A stretch of 64,000 bases of DNA from JAJRXR01 sp041402005 (GTDB lineage Bacteria; Planctomycetota; Phycisphaerae; Phycisphaerales; UBA1924). The position numbers and the translations under genes were made by a program. The stretch is taken from the NCBI GenBank assembly GCA_041402005.1, contig JAWKTB010000007.1, forward strand, positions 62,001 to 126,000, read 5' to 3'. The notes under the pieces are model-generated. The model was not told the DNA's origin. It saw only the letters and a list, made by a program, of their open reading frames with translations, and did not search any database. How positions within the stretch are numbered: position 1 is the first letter of the stretch; the number at the start of each line of letters is the position of its first letter. Positions 9,165-17,627 of the stretch are shown piece after piece.

Positions 9165-10502
9165 TCAGGACGCGGGGGGCGAGGCGCCAGAGTCCGACGG
9201 GCCGGACCCGCCGTCGGGACGACGCCGACGCTTGCGCCGACGCTTCTTCTTGCGCGGGGCGCCCTCGCCCCGGTCGGGCTGCCCGGACTCCCGCGACTGG
9301 CGGGACTCGCCTCTGGGCTCGTCGGTCGACTCGGGGCGGGACTCCGACCGCGATTGGGCGTCGTCGGGACGCTTGCGCCGACGCCGCCGACGCTTCTTCT
9401 TCGGGGCGCCCTCCACGTCCTCGTCCGGGCGGGGCTCGGCGACGGTCTCCTCCCGATCAGGGCGGGGCGCCCGCTCCGGTCGCTTCTCCCGGCGGGCTCG
9501 CTCGGGACGGCGGGGGCGCTCCTCGCGCGCGGGCGCCCGCGTCGGCGTCATGCCGGGCTCGCCCAGCTCCTCGACCGGGATCGCGACGCGCTGGCCCGAG
9601 TCGAGCTGCACGAGCACGAGCTGGGTGAGGATCTGCGCGTCCACGACGACGCCGTCGCCCTCGGGCGTGCCCACCCGCGCCTTGCGCCGGGGCAGTCGCC
9701 GACGCAGCTCCTCGTACGTCTCGTCCTCGTAGCGCAAGCAGCACATCAGGCGCCCGCACCGCCCCGAGATCTTGAGCGGGTCCAGCGTCGCCTTCTGCGT
9801 CTTGGCCGACTTCATCGAGATCGGCTTGAGAACCTTCAGGAAGCTCTTGCAGCAGCAGTACTGCCCGCACCGCTCGTAGTCGGCGGTGATCCGCGCCTCG
9901 TCGCGCGCCCCGACCTGACGCAGCTCGACCCGCTGGTCGATCGCGCTCGACAGCTCACGGGCCAGGTCCCGCGGCTCGAACCGCTCCTCCGTCGTGTAGT
10001 ACACCGTCGTCCGCTCGCCACCCAGGATCGGCTCGACGTCCACGATCTTGATCGGGAGCGTCCGCTTCTCGACGATCGCCTTGCAGATCGTCCGCAGCTC
10101 GTGCTTGGACTGCTCGATCCTCGCCTGACGGTCGAGGTCCTCGCCCGTCGCGACCCGCAGGGCCAGGCCCTTGTTGAAGAACGGGTAGTCACGCCCGCCC
10201 GAGTTCTCGATGTACTCGAGCATCTGCTTGCGGGTCACGCTCTTGGAGCACCCCGCGTTCGGGCAGGTGCTCGTGAGCATCTCCCCGATCTCGTGCCCCC
10301 GGTGCGTGCGCACCACGATCTTCGACCCGCACCCGGGCTTGGCGTCCCCCCGGTAGGGGAACTCCCCGACCAGGCGCATGAACCCGAAGCGGACCACGAG
10401 CGTGGTCGGCACGTTGAGGCGCTCGTACGCCTCGCGGTCGGCCTGCTCGGCCAGGTGCTCGGCGAGGTCGGCCTCGAACTGGGGCAGCGCGTGGATCGGC
10501 AT
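9165..10502 (-). CDS. PSP1-domain (RicT/YaaT-like) protein with basic tail
   Basis: Residues 35-290 match the PSP1/RicT family. They include CGSKIVVRTHRGHEIGE near residue 58 and the cysteine-rich signature ERCGQYCCCKSFLKVL followed by KISGRCGRLMCC near residues 210-258. In Bacillus, RicT belongs to the RicAFT complex that stimulates RNA maturation through an Fe-S-dependent partner; the cysteines here fit cluster binding. The usual family length is about 270-300. The remaining 130 residues are an extra low-complexity tail dominated by Arg, Lys, Glu and Pro, with runs such as KKKRRRRRRKR, which suggests nucleic-acid contact. The ATG start gives the expected N-terminus. The gene lies 26 bases beyond a small-protein operon on the same strand. 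Confidence 0.85.
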   Translation of the reverse strand: MPIHALPQFEADLAEHLAEQADREAYERLNVPTTLVVRFGFMRLVGEFPYRGDAKPGCGSKIVVRTHRGHEIGEMLTSTCPNAGCSKSVTRKQMLEYIENSGGRDYPFFNKGLALRVATGEDLDRQARIEQSKHELRTICKAIVEKRTLPIKIVDVEPILGGERTTVYYTTEERFEPRDLARELSSAIDQRVELRQVGARDEARITADYERCGQYCCCKSFLKVLKPISMKSAKTQKATLDPLKISGRCGRLMCCLRYEDETYEELRRRLPRRKARVGTPEGDGVVVDAQILTQLVLVQLDSGQRVAIPVEELGEPGMTPTRAPAREERPRRPERARREKRPERAPRPDREETVAEPRPDEDVEGAPKKKRRRRRRKRPDDAQSRSESRPESTDEPRGESRQSRESGQPDRGEGAPRKKKRRRKRRRRPDGGSGPSDSGASPPAS

Positions 10503-10528
10503 GGGAACCTGTCAGAGCCTACGCGCCG

Positions 10529-10906
10529 TCACGGCTTGCCGAGGTACCGGGTCCGCGCGCTCGTGAACAGCTCGGGCAGGTTCTGCTTGTCCCAGAGCTC
10601 GCACTTGTCTTGCCCGGTCTTGTACACGTACAGCGTCTCCGTCCGGTCATCGACGACAAACAGGGGCTCCTGGTTGCCCGAGCGGGTGGTCATCATCGAG
10701 ATCCCGCCGATGGCGGCGGTCATGTCCGCCCGGGCGCTGGCGTCGAAGAGACCCCCCGCCTGGGCGAGGATGAGCAGCGCCAGCCCCGCCGCGGTCGCCC
10801 ACAGGGCGACGAGCTGCGGACGCTCCGAGCGTGTGGTCGTCGTGTCGTGCATGGTCTGGTCTCCGCCGGCGCGTTCCGGGCTCGGGTTGGTGGGCACGTG
10901 GCTCAT
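10529..10906 (-). CDS. Small single-TM protein
   Basis: The 125-residue product begins MSHVPTNPSP. It has one hydrophobic segment at about residues 33-55 (ALWATAAGLALLILAQAGGLF) and then a soluble domain containing RTETLYVYKTGQDKCELWDKQ. This resembles the neighbouring 10903-11196 product, where the equivalent text is AVYVLDTANRELIVLRW, so both may be small relatives that display a beta-strand repeat outside the membrane. The ATG at 10906 overlaps the TGA of the upstream gene (ATGA arrangement), which suggests translational coupling. No family was recognised. Confidence 0.7.
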   Translation of the reverse strand: MSHVPTNPSPERAGGDQTMHDTTTTRSERPQLVALWATAAGLALLILAQAGGLFDASARADMTAAIGGISMMTTRSGNQEPLFVVDDRTETLYVYKTGQDKCELWDKQNLPELFTSARTRYLGKP

Positions 10907-11196
10907 CGGCTGGGCTCCGCGATGGTGTCGGCCCGCAGGTCGCGGTACCCCACGCCCTCGAGCTGGTTGGTCGAGTTGTTCCAGCGCAGCACGATCAGCT
11001 CGCGGTTGGCGGTGTCGAGCACGTAGACGGCGTTGGCGTTCCCGCTGGCGGGCTCGCCCCCGACCATCGCGTAGGTCCCGGGCGGGCGGCGCACGCCAGC
11101 CTGGGCGAGGGCCCGCGGCGCCGCGGTCACCAACGCCAGAACGACGAGCAGGCACGCGTTCAGCGCCACCAGGGCGCGCATCTGCCGGCTTCGCAT
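10903..11196 (-). CDS. Small secreted protein
   Basis: The 97-residue product has a clear signal peptide: a basic start, a hydrophobic core LVALNACLLVVLALVTAAP at about residues 8-27, then the likely cleavage site ALAQA. The mature part is about 65 residues and includes YVLDTANRELIVLRWNNS, similar to the next gene's soluble domain. It is the middle gene of three small genes in one orientation (11544 to 10529) and is coupled to the last by an ATGA overlap. The function is unknown. Confidence 0.7.
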   Translation of the reverse strand: MRSRQMRALVALNACLLVVLALVTAAPRALAQAGVRRPPGTYAMVGGEPASGNANAVYVLDTANRELIVLRWNNSTNQLEGVGYRDLRADTIAEPSR

Positions 11197-11283
11197 CGTG
11201 GGTCTCCTTTGTCCGATTGTCGTGTGCTGAGGCCTCGAGCGCGAGCCGCGTGGGCTCGTGCGTCGGCGCCCTCCCCCGGCGCC

Positions 11284-11544
11284 CTAGTCCTGGTGTCCGC
11301 GTTTCGACGGGAAGGCGGCGGCGAACAGCGTCGCCAACGCCAGGATCACCAGGGTCAGCAGCGTCATGATGACCGGCGCGGTCGGGTCGTCGCGGGGTTG
11401 CGGGGGCTTGGGCGTCGCCTGGGCCAGGGCAGTCGAGGCGGTGGCGAGCAGGGCCAGCCCCGCCGCGGCGCCCGGGAGCGTCCGCCGGGCCAGGCCCGCC
11501 AGGACCCGTCGTGTCGTGGTGTCGCGCATCGAGGTGTCGGACAT
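11284..11544 (-). CDS. Small membrane protein
   Basis: The 86-residue product has a signal-like hydrophobic stretch (about residues 24-41, ending STALAQA), a Pro-rich spacer, and a second hydrophobic helix (about 57-76, VIMTLLTLVILALATLFAAAF) before a basic C-terminus. It is therefore a small exported protein held by a C-terminal membrane anchor. It is the first gene of the three-gene group ending at 10529; the 87-base gap to the second gene has no obvious terminator. Confidence 0.65.
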   Translation of the reverse strand: MSDTSMRDTTTRRVLAGLARRTLPGAAAGLALLATASTALAQATPKPPQPRDDPTAPVIMTLLTLVILALATLFAAAFPSKRGHQD

Positions 11545-11644
11545 GGGTGTCGTGCCTCCCGGGCGATGCTAGCAAGGGGCGGGGGGAGCCGATACGCGGG
11601 GCCCGTGCTCCCGGGTCCTGCCGAGGGTGGACCGGACCCGCGGC

Positions 11645-12259
11645 TTACGCGATCCGGGCGAGTGTCGGCGGGCCCGGAGGGGCGTCGCCCGGGGTGTGGC
11701 GGGGTGAGGACGGGGGCGGGGCGAAGGGGCGGGCGTGGCGCTCGAAGGCCTCGGTCGGCAGGTCGACCGTCCGCCAGCGGGGCGAGCGGGTCTTCATCGA
11801 GGCCTCGTAGTCGTCCAGAGCGATCGCGCGGACCGCGTACCAGCGCCCGGCGTCCTCGATCACTTCGTCGAACAGCCCGTCAGGGGGCTGGTCCTCACAC
11901 TGATAGACGAAGACGAACGCCCCCTCGAAGCCGTCGCCGAAGAGTTTTTCCCAGGCCCGCAGCGAGGCGATGTCGTCCAGCGTCACCCAGCACTCCAGGC
12001 GTCCGCCGACGCGGGAGGGGTTCTTGCGCTTGGGGGCTCGGCGTCCCTTGATCTCGACGAGGAGGTTCGTGTTGTCGCCGTAGACCACGAAGTCGAAGCT
12101 CTTGAGCGTACGTCCGCCGGGCTCCCCGTCGGCGAGCTTGAGGCGGGCGCCCTCGGGCAGGAGGGCCCGCTTGGCCTCGTCCACCGCGACGTATGGGATC
12201 CGCGCCCCCCGGAGGTAGGTCTCGAACGCCCGCTCGTAATGACGACGGCGCTGGGCCAT
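11645..12259 (-). CDS. HYExAFE-family protein (PD-(D/E)xK-like)
   Basis: The 204-residue protein starts with RRRHYERAFETYLR, the motif that names the planctomycete HYExAFE family (residues 7-13). The following KSFDFVVYGDNTNLLVEIKGRR puts Asp56, Glu69 and Lys71 in the spacing of a PD-(D/E)xK nuclease core. It could therefore be a small nuclease or a nuclease-fold protein; the substrate is not known. The C-terminus is a Pro-rich tail. It stands alone, 35 bases from the lipase-like gene upstream on the same strand. Confidence 0.75.
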   Translation of the reverse strand: MAQRRRHYERAFETYLRGARIPYVAVDEAKRALLPEGARLKLADGEPGGRTLKSFDFVVYGDNTNLLVEIKGRRAPKRKNPSRVGGRLECWVTLDDIASLRAWEKLFGDGFEGAFVFVYQCEDQPPDGLFDEVIEDAGRWYAVRAIALDDYEASMKTRSPRWRTVDLPTEAFERHARPFAPPPSSPRHTPGDAPPGPPTLARIA

Positions 12260-12294
12260 GGGCCCAGCGTATCGGCACGGGCGTTCGGAGTCGA

Positions 12295-13311
12295 TCAGGG
12301 TGTCGTGGGGTGGGGTCGGGTGTGCTCGGATCCCGCCCTGAGGCGTTCGAGGATGACGGGGATGGCCGGGGGTGGGGCTGCGCGGGGGGTGGGGTCGCCA
12401 CCCTGCGAGGACGGCGAGAGCGGGTCGAAGGGCAGGCGGCGGATCATCGCGCGGTGGTTCACGCGCAGCTCCACGACGTCCGGCACGCCAGTCAGGACGG
12501 CCGAGTCGATCGGGACCACGCCGTCGCCCAGGGTGTCGGCGATGATGCGCAGATCAGGTGGCGCCCCGGGCCCGGGCGCGACCAGGCGCCCGCGGATGCA
12601 GGTGAACTCGAGCCCACGGGGGCGCGGGCGTGCGAGCAGCTCGGTCAAGAAGGGGGAGCCCGGTTCGAGGTCGAGGCTCGCCTCACCCTCGCCGTCGTCG
12701 AGGAATCGGCGGAGGTCCGCGACGCCCTCGACGCCCGCCTCGGTCAGGCGCTGCACCTGCTCGCGCACCTCCCCCGCCCAGCGGAGGCTCGCCCAGGGGG
12801 AGCCCGCGAAGGGCGTGCCGATCGTGATGAGGCGCCCGACCTCCGGGCGCGTCGGCGCGTCGTCGCGGGTCAGCGCATCGAGCGTGACCAGCCCGCCCAT
12901 CGAGTGCGCGACGATGGCGAGATGCTCGATGCGCCCGTCGCGCAGCGCCCCGAGCGCGTCGGCGAGCAACGCGCCCGAGCGCGGGACCGCCTGGTCGTTG
13001 GGGTAGTCGAAGCGGATCGGCGTGTATCCCGCGTCCGCCAGCACCGGGGTCAGGTCGTCCCAGATGTCCCCCGGCTCGTCGAGCCCGTGCACGAGCAGCA
13101 CGACGCGCGACCCGGGCGGGGGCGCCCCGTCATCGAACGGGCGCCAGCGGGCGTGCTCGTAGACGTGCAGGTGGTGGCGGTCGGGGGCGAGCGCGCCCAC
13201 CGGGCGGGGCGGCGTGACCAACGCGATCAGGGCCACGCCGACGACCGCGAGGAGAGTCGCCCCCAGCCCCCCGGCGATCCCCAAGGCCCGTCGGCGTCGC
13301 ACGCGCATCAC
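12295..13311 (-). CDS. Alpha/beta hydrolase, lipase-like, membrane-anchored
   Basis: The 338-residue protein has a basic N-terminus and one TM at about residues 9-33, so the enzyme probably faces the periplasm. The fold signature is the strand-turn LLVHGLDEPG (oxyanion region, about residue 72) and the nucleophile elbow AHSMGGL with Ser137. An acid in GDGVVPID and a histidine in RVNHRAMI near the C-terminus complete a likely triad. The family includes triacylglycerol lipases and PGAP1-like hydrolases. The exact substrate is not evident. The Mla-type transport genes lie next upstream on the same strand, but a lipid-related link is only inference. Confidence 0.85.
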   Translation of the reverse strand: MMRVRRRRALGIAGGLGATLLAVVGVALIALVTPPRPVGALAPDRHHLHVYEHARWRPFDDGAPPPGSRVVLLVHGLDEPGDIWDDLTPVLADAGYTPIRFDYPNDQAVPRSGALLADALGALRDGRIEHLAIVAHSMGGLVTLDALTRDDAPTRPEVGRLITIGTPFAGSPWASLRWAGEVREQVQRLTEAGVEGVADLRRFLDDGEGEASLDLEPGSPFLTELLARPRPRGLEFTCIRGRLVAPGPGAPPDLRIIADTLGDGVVPIDSAVLTGVPDVVELRVNHRAMIRRLPFDPLSPSSQGGDPTPRAAPPPAIPVILERLRAGSEHTRPHPTTP

Positions 13312-13385
13312 CCATCGTACGGGGTTTGGCGCTCGGGCTTTCGCCCTCGGCCCAGCATGATGGCATGCGCTGGGCGGGAAAGATT

Positions 13386-13464
13386 CAACACGAAGGTCGC
13401 GAAGGGCTCAAAGAGAGGATCAAGCTGGATCCCCTCACTTCGAGTCCTTCGCGTTGAAACGTTG
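13386..13464. repeat. Palindromic repeat, copy 2
   Basis: The left arm (AACACGAAGGTCGCGAAG, 13386-13403) is identical to that at 7363-7380, and CTCAAAGAG follows in both copies. The right arm near 13437-13464 is eroded, so the hairpin is imperfect here. The element lies in the gap between the lipase-like gene and the mlaD-like gene. Confidence 0.8.
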
Positions 13465-13469
13465 AGCGT

Positions 13470-14732
13470 TTACTGCGACCGCTTGACGAGTTCGTCGAGC
13501 AGCTCCTGCTCGGCGTGCTGGTAGTTGCCGAACGCCTCCTCGACCCAGGCCCGCATGCCGAGCAGCGCCTCGGGCTCGACGAGCCCCGCCGAGGCGCCGT
13601 CGGCGCTGACCTGGGCGATGATCGACTCGAGCGCCTCGCTCGCGGCGCGCAGGTCGCCGACGGCCCGCGCGTACGAGCGTGCCGCGTTGTAGATCGGCTC
13701 GCGGCTCAGCTCCTCGCGCGAGGGCTGCTTGAGCACGCGCCAGGGCTGGGCCCGCAGCTCGGAGACCATCGCGTTCGCCTCGCCCGACAGCTCGCGCACG
13801 TTGTCGAGCGTCTTGGAGACCTTGGGCGACTCTCTGACCAGCAGCAGGTTCGCCTCCTCGCCCAGGTCCGTGAACTGCGACATCGCCGCCTTGCCCTGGT
13901 CGAGCAGGCTCGCGATCTGGTCCACGCTCTCGAAGCGGACGCGGTCGGTGATCGACTCGACGTTGGTGAGCGAGCGGTCGATCTTGCCCCGGTTGGCCTC
14001 GACCATCCGCTTGGCCTCGTCGAGCAGGTCGCGGACCTCCTCGATCCCCTGCTGCGCGCTCTGGAGCGTCGGCTCCAGGTCGTCGCTGGCGTCGTCCACG
14101 TTGGCGAGGATCGAGGTCAGGCGCTCGTCCCACGCGTCCATCCGCGTGTTGAGGCTCTGGGCGAACTGCTGGATCTCGTCGAACGTCGGCTTGATGTTCG
14201 GGCGGACCTCCTCGGTGATCTCCTTTACCTGGCGGATCGTCGCCTTGATGTTGTCGATCGTCTCCTTGTCGACGCCCGCCTGGGCGAGCAGCCCGGGGGC
14301 GAGCTGGCCCTCGATCCTGTCCCCGTCGTCCACGAGATCGGCGCCCTTGCCGACGCCCGCGAAGTTGATCGTCGAGATCGAGCCGATGAAGGGGACGAGC
14401 AGGTCCGCCTTGGCGGTCTTGCGGAAGCGGACGCGTGAGTCGACGGCGATCTTGACGTCGATCCCGTCCACGCTCGCGCTCTCGCCCTGGCTGAAGGCGA
14501 GCGAGACCTTCTCGACGCGTCCGATCCTCTGCCCGCCGAGGGTGACCTCCGAGCCCGTCTTGAGCCCGGTGGCGCCGACCTCGAGGGGGAAGCGGATGAC
14601 GTAGACGGACTTGCCCTGGAAGATGGACGAGCCGACGTCGCCGAGGATGAAGCTGATGACGACGCCCAGGAGGAGGGCGCCGATGAGGAACAGCCCGGCC
14701 ATGATGTTGTTTCGGGCGGCGGCTCTGCGCAT
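13470..14732 (-). CDS. mlaD: MlaD/MCE-family lipid-transport substrate-binding protein
   Basis: The 420-residue protein has one N-terminal TM (about 9-31), then an MCE domain (about 38-125) with YVIRFPLEVGATGLKTGSEVTLGGQRIGRV. The rest is a long coiled-coil-rich helical tail containing the repeated VKEITEEVRPNI and VDDASDDLEPTL type heptads. MCE proteins form hexameric rings that pass phospholipid between membranes, powered by an MlaF/MlaE ABC pair. Here the ATPase gene lies just upstream with a 21-base gap, so the two are probably one operon. No MlaE permease is found next to them. The length is typical of MCE proteins with a helical tail rather than of the 180-residue E. coli MlaD. Confidence 0.88.
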   Translation of the reverse strand: MRRAAARNNIMAGLFLIGALLLGVVISFILGDVGSSIFQGKSVYVIRFPLEVGATGLKTGSEVTLGGQRIGRVEKVSLAFSQGESASVDGIDVKIAVDSRVRFRKTAKADLLVPFIGSISTINFAGVGKGADLVDDGDRIEGQLAPGLLAQAGVDKETIDNIKATIRQVKEITEEVRPNIKPTFDEIQQFAQSLNTRMDAWDERLTSILANVDDASDDLEPTLQSAQQGIEEVRDLLDEAKRMVEANRGKIDRSLTNVESITDRVRFESVDQIASLLDQGKAAMSQFTDLGEEANLLLVRESPKVSKTLDNVRELSGEANAMVSELRAQPWRVLKQPSREELSREPIYNAARSYARAVGDLRAASEALESIIAQVSADGASAGLVEPEALLGMRAWVEEAFGNYQHAEQELLDELVKRSQ

Positions 14733-14753
14733 GGGTGGGCTCCGTCTGTCGTG

Positions 14754-15650
14754 CTAGCCGCGGGTGGGCTCGACGCTCGGGGTCTTCTGGATGCCGTGTC
14801 GGTCGTCGCCGAAGAGCGCCTGCTCGTAGCCCGAGGTGCTCTGGCGGTCGGTGATGGGGCCGGCGGCGTCACCCCGCAGGAACTGGCGGATGAGACGCTC
14901 GTCCTCGCTCAGGGAGTCCAACTCGGACTCGGGCAGGTCGCGCAGGCGCTCGTACCACTCGCGCGTCTCGACCTGGAGGATCCGCCCCTTGTCGAGCATC
15001 GCCATCCGGTCGGCGATCGTGAAGGCGGAGTCCATCTCGTGCGTGACGACGACGCTGGTCACGCCCAGTTGCTTGGACAGGGCGCGGATCAGCTCGTCGA
15101 TCTGGGCGCTGGTGACGGGGTCGAGGCCCGCCGAGGGCTCGTCGTAGAAGAGAATCTGGGGATCGAGGGCAAGCGCCCGGGCGAGGCCGGCGCGTTTCTT
15201 CATGCCGCCCGAGATCTGGGCGGGGTACTTGTCGGCGGCCTCGCGGAGGCCGACGAGCTCGAGCTTGATCTTGACCTGGATGTCGATGATCTCGTCGTCG
15301 AGGTCGGTGTGCTCGCGGATGGGGAGGGCGACGTTCTCGCCGATGGTCATCGAGTTGAAGAGCGCCCCGGACTGGAAGAGGATCCCGAATCGCTTGCGGA
15401 TGTCGTTGAGCTCCTCCTCGCGCATGCCGACGATGCTCTTGTCGAAGAGGCGGATGTCGCCCTTGGAGGGGGGGATGGAGCCGATGAGCATGCGGAGCGT
15501 GGTGGACTTGCCCGAGCCCGAGCCGCCCATGATGACCATGGTCTCGCCCCGGCGGATCTCGAGGTCGAGCCCGTGGAGGACGGTCTGGTCCCCGAAGCGC
15601 TTGGAAACGCCTCGGCAGCAGATCACGGGTTGAGCCCCCTGGTCTCCCAT
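14754..15650 (-). CDS. mlaF: MlaF-like ABC transporter ATP-binding protein
   Basis: The 298-residue ATPase has Walker A GGSGSGKST (42-50), Q-loop LFQSGALF (91-98), signature ISGGMKKRAGLARAL (146-160) and Walker B ILFYDEPSAGLDP (166-178). The SGGMKKR form of the signature, with F-Q-S-G-A-L-F, is characteristic of the MlaF/Ttg2A lipid-transport branch. It is expected to energise retrograde or anterograde phospholipid transport together with the MCE protein encoded 21 bases downstream. A C-terminal extension of about 50 residues follows the usual end of the domain. The permease is absent from this locus and may be encoded elsewhere. Confidence 0.93.
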   Translation of the reverse strand: MGDQGAQPVICCRGVSKRFGDQTVLHGLDLEIRRGETMVIMGGSGSGKSTTLRMLIGSIPPSKGDIRLFDKSIVGMREEELNDIRKRFGILFQSGALFNSMTIGENVALPIREHTDLDDEIIDIQVKIKLELVGLREAADKYPAQISGGMKKRAGLARALALDPQILFYDEPSAGLDPVTSAQIDELIRALSKQLGVTSVVVTHEMDSAFTIADRMAMLDKGRILQVETREWYERLRDLPESELDSLSEDERLIRQFLRGDAAGPITDRQSTSGYEQALFGDDRHGIQKTPSVEPTRG

Positions 15651-15698
15651 CGACCAACTGTATCGGTGGGACGGGGCCTGGGGCCTTGGTCCTTGACG

Positions 15699-16391
15699 CT
15701 AGGGCGCGGGCTGGAGGATCTCCGAGAGGCGGATCTCGGTGCCGTCCGGCCTGAGGACCGCCATGTCCTCGAACATCGGCTTGCCCCCTCCCGGCTGGGC
15801 CTGGGGGTCGAACTCGAAGATCACCAGCGACCACCCCTGGTCGAAGCTGGCGGGCAGCGGCAGGATGTCCTGGCGCCCCTGGTAGCTCTGCATCTGGGGC
15901 CCGATCTGCGGGTTCGTGAACACTGAGAAGATCTCGCCCCATCCCTTGGGGCCGCGCTGGAACGAGCCCAGCTCGCTCTGGTACGCGGCGCGGAACGCCG
16001 TCAGCTCCTCGTCCGTCGGCGCAACGCTCGGATCGAACGCGGCCCGGACCGCGTCGAACTGACCGCTCTCGACGTCGGTCATGACCGGCTCGGCAAGCCC
16101 GATCCAGGCGTGGCGGATCTGCTCGGCCCCGTAGTACATCCCGACCCAGACGACGGTGCAGAGGATGCCGATGATGACGCCGGCGATGGCCAGACCGCGT
16201 CCCCCGACGCGTCCGCCCGAGCCGCCGATGGTGATCAGCGACGCGATGCCCAGCAGGGCCCCGAGCAGGCCGAGGCCGGGGATGCAGCAGATGAGCGAGC
16301 AGACGAGCGAGAGGATGGCCATCACGCTGGTGCGCTGCGGCTCGGCATAGATGGCGGTCTGGCCGTCGCTCGCGTATGGGTCGTGCATCAT
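15699..16391 (-). CDS. DUF4190-like membrane protein
   Basis: The 230-residue product has a short cytoplasmic N-terminus, then two hydrophobic segments (about residues 23-52 and 65-86) joined by a glycine-rich loop GGSGGRVGGRGLAIAGVIIG. That is the usual DUF4190 arrangement (Gly-rich hinge and RGLAIAG). The remaining 140 residues are soluble and probably outside the membrane. Function is unknown. It follows the cysteine desulfurase gene by 10 bases and may be cotranscribed with it. Confidence 0.75.
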   Translation of the reverse strand: MMHDPYASDGQTAIYAEPQRTSVMAILSLVCSLICCIPGLGLLGALLGIASLITIGGSGGRVGGRGLAIAGVIIGILCTVVWVGMYYGAEQIRHAWIGLAEPVMTDVESGQFDAVRAAFDPSVAPTDEELTAFRAAYQSELGSFQRGPKGWGEIFSVFTNPQIGPQMQSYQGRQDILPLPASFDQGWSLVIFEFDPQAQPGGGKPMFEDMAVLRPDGTEIRLSEILQPAP

Positions 16392-16401
16392 GGGGCCCAG
16401 C

Positions 16402-17598
16402 CTACGCCCCGCCGCGACGCGCCGCCACCGTCCCGGGACCCGACGCGCCGCGATCCCCCGCGATCTCGCCGGCGCAACGGGCGATCAGCCCGATCGCCCG
16501 CTCGATCTCGTCGCCGGTGGTGAACCGTGAGAGGCTCAGGCGGATCGACGAGCCCGCGACGGACTCGCCCAACCCCATCGCCAGCAGCACGGGCGAGGGC
16601 TCGAGCGAGCCCGACGAGCAGGCCGCGCCCGCCGACGCGCACACGCCCCGCTCCGACAGGGCCAGGAGCATCCGCTCACTCTCGGCGCCCGGGATCGAGA
16701 TGTTGGTCGTGCCCCAGAGGCGGCGCGCCGGATCCGTCGGCCCATTGATCCGCGCGCCAGGGATCTGATCCACCAGACCTCGTTCCAGGCGGTCGCGGAG
16801 TTGAGCCAGCGCCGCCCTCGCAACGTCGTCGGCGAGCCAGGCGATCGCCTCGCGGGCCGCCGCGCCCGCGCCCAGGATCCCGGGCACGTTCTCCGTTCCC
16901 CCGCGCCGACCCAGCTCCTGCGCGCCCCCCATTGTCGGCGCCAGGCGCACACCCTTTCGCACGTACAGCGCCCCGACGCCCTTGGGCCCGTGGAACTTGT
17001 GCGCGCTCAACGACAGCAGGTCGACCGGTGGCCCGTCAGGGTCGGACACGTCCGTCGGCGCCTTGCCCACCCACTGCACCGCGTCGGTGTGAAACACCAC
17101 GCCGCGCTCGCGACACGCGCGGCCGATCTCACCGATCGCCTGGATCCCACCCGTCTCGTTGTTCACCCACTGCACGCTCACCAGCGCCACGTCGTCGTCG
17201 AGCAGCGCGGGAAGCGCGCCCGCGTCCGCCAGCCCCTCGCCATCGACCGGCAGATGGCGAACGCGCCATCCCGCCGCCTCGAGACTCGCGCACACCCCCC
17301 GCACCGCGGCGTGCTCCACCGGGCTCGTCACGATCGTGCGCTTACGCGTCTGTGCGAGCACGCCCCGGATCGCCAGGTCGATCGACTCGGTCCCCGAGGA
17401 CGTGAAGACGACCTCGCGCGGCGACGCCCCGATCAGGCGGGCGACGTCCTGGCGGGCGAGTTCAACCGCGGCTCTGGCCGCCTGCCCGGCGCGATGCACG
17501 CTCGACGGGTTGTGCCAGCACTCGGTCAGCGCTCGCGTCACGGCCTCCACGACCGCCGTCGTCGGGCGCGTCGTCGCGTTGTTGTCGAGCTGGATCAC
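16402..17598 (-). CDS. Cysteine desulfurase
   Basis: This PLP-dependent enzyme of the NifS/IscS class removes sulfur from cysteine for Fe-S cluster and thiolation pathways. Starting at GTG 17598 (MIQLDNNATT) gives 398 residues, the normal length; an upstream in-frame start at 17676 would overlap the divergent ATPase gene. The PLP lysine is in LSAHKFHGPKG (about Lys201) and the catalytic cysteine is in CASAGAACSSG (about Cys327). TESIDLAI and HTDAVQ supply the cofactor-binding residues. Spacing of the loop resembles the IscS/NifS class I branch. No iscU-like scaffold lies beside it, so the specific pathway is uncertain. Confidence 0.92.
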   Translation of the reverse strand: MIQLDNNATTRPTTAVVEAVTRALTECWHNPSSVHRAGQAARAAVELARQDVARLIGASPREVVFTSSGTESIDLAIRGVLAQTRKRTIVTSPVEHAAVRGVCASLEAAGWRVRHLPVDGEGLADAGALPALLDDDVALVSVQWVNNETGGIQAIGEIGRACRERGVVFHTDAVQWVGKAPTDVSDPDGPPVDLLSLSAHKFHGPKGVGALYVRKGVRLAPTMGGAQELGRRGGTENVPGILGAGAAAREAIAWLADDVARAALAQLRDRLERGLVDQIPGARINGPTDPARRLWGTTNISIPGAESERMLLALSERGVCASAGAACSSGSLEPSPVLLAMGLGESVAGSSIRLSLSRFTTGDEIERAIGLIARCAGEIAGDRGASGPGTVAARRGGA

Positions 17599-17627
17599 CC
17601 CGGATCGTACGTGGACGCCGAGGCCTG

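Noticed and set aside
9354..11369. 671-codon plus-strand frame
   Set aside because: Overlaps RicT-like and small-protein genes, is Arg/Pro/Leu-rich and shows no family motif.
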